Shown here: in pieces, positions 6,348 through 6,352 of the stretch
How the letters are laid out: each line of letters starts with the position of its first letter
How positions within the stretch are numbered: the stretch's first letter is position 1
Source: Burkholderiales bacterium
GTDB lineage: Bacteria; Pseudomonadota; Gammaproteobacteria; Burkholderiales; Usitatibacteraceae
Length of the DNA stretch: 6,352 nucleotides
Assembly: GCA_014378085.1 (NCBI GenBank)
Contig: JACMOJ010000045.1
Span: forward strand, 1 to 6,352
Direction: 5' to 3'
Notes under the pieces: model-generated
What the model saw: the letters and a program-made list of their open reading frames with translations, nothing else
Told to the model about the DNA's origin: nothing
The model's database searches: none
Position numbers and translations under genes: made by a program

Positions 6348-6352
6348 GAAAA

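Overview
The window looks like a piece of a betaproteobacterial chromosome, possibly from the Nitrosomonadales, Gallionellaceae or Methylophilales. The basis is protein style and the gene neighbourhood: a Pil-Chp twitching chemosensory cluster beside a rubredoxin gene, divergent from thiD-thiE-hemL. This placement comes from recalled family knowledge, not a search. Codon use and base composition look even across the window, with no tRNA, rRNA, insertion sequence or CRISPR.

Left half, minus strand (reading from about 2975 down to 1): rubA (rubredoxin), pilG and pilH (single-domain CheY-like response regulators), pilI (CheW-like adaptor), then pilJ (methyl-accepting chemoreceptor), whose 3' part lies outside the window. 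Within pilG to pilJ the gaps are only 32 to 48 bases, so they look like one operon. Together they form the signalling side of type IV pilus twitching: PilJ senses, PilI couples it to the ChpA kinase (not in the window), and PilG and PilH receive the phosphoryl group.

Centre: a 154-base divergent intergenic region (2976-3129) separates rubA from the plus-strand genes. No TPP riboswitch was recognised there.

Right half, plus strand: thiD (HMP/HMP-P kinase), thiE (thiamine phosphate synthase) and hemL (glutamate-1-semialdehyde aminomutase) are tightly packed; thiE and hemL overlap by 14 bases. The thiD reading frame is broken by one in-frame TAG at 3433-3435 that separates the N-terminal third from the catalytic Cys. 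It also carries an Arg where the family almost always has Gly. thiE and hemL look intact.

Right edge: the roughly 400 bases after hemL carry no intact gene, but they are not empty. They hold the wreck of a diguanylate cyclase. Its original ATG overlaps the hemL stop, a transmembrane N-terminus follows after an apparent 1-base frameshift, the middle including the GG(D/E)EF signature is gone, and the last 40 to 50 residues of a GGDEF domain (ADLAMYEAKHAGRDQ motif) survive across another frameshift. No novel system was found. The main points of interest are two decaying genes on either side of a healthy thiE-hemL pair, and a long low-complexity N-terminal extension on PilJ.
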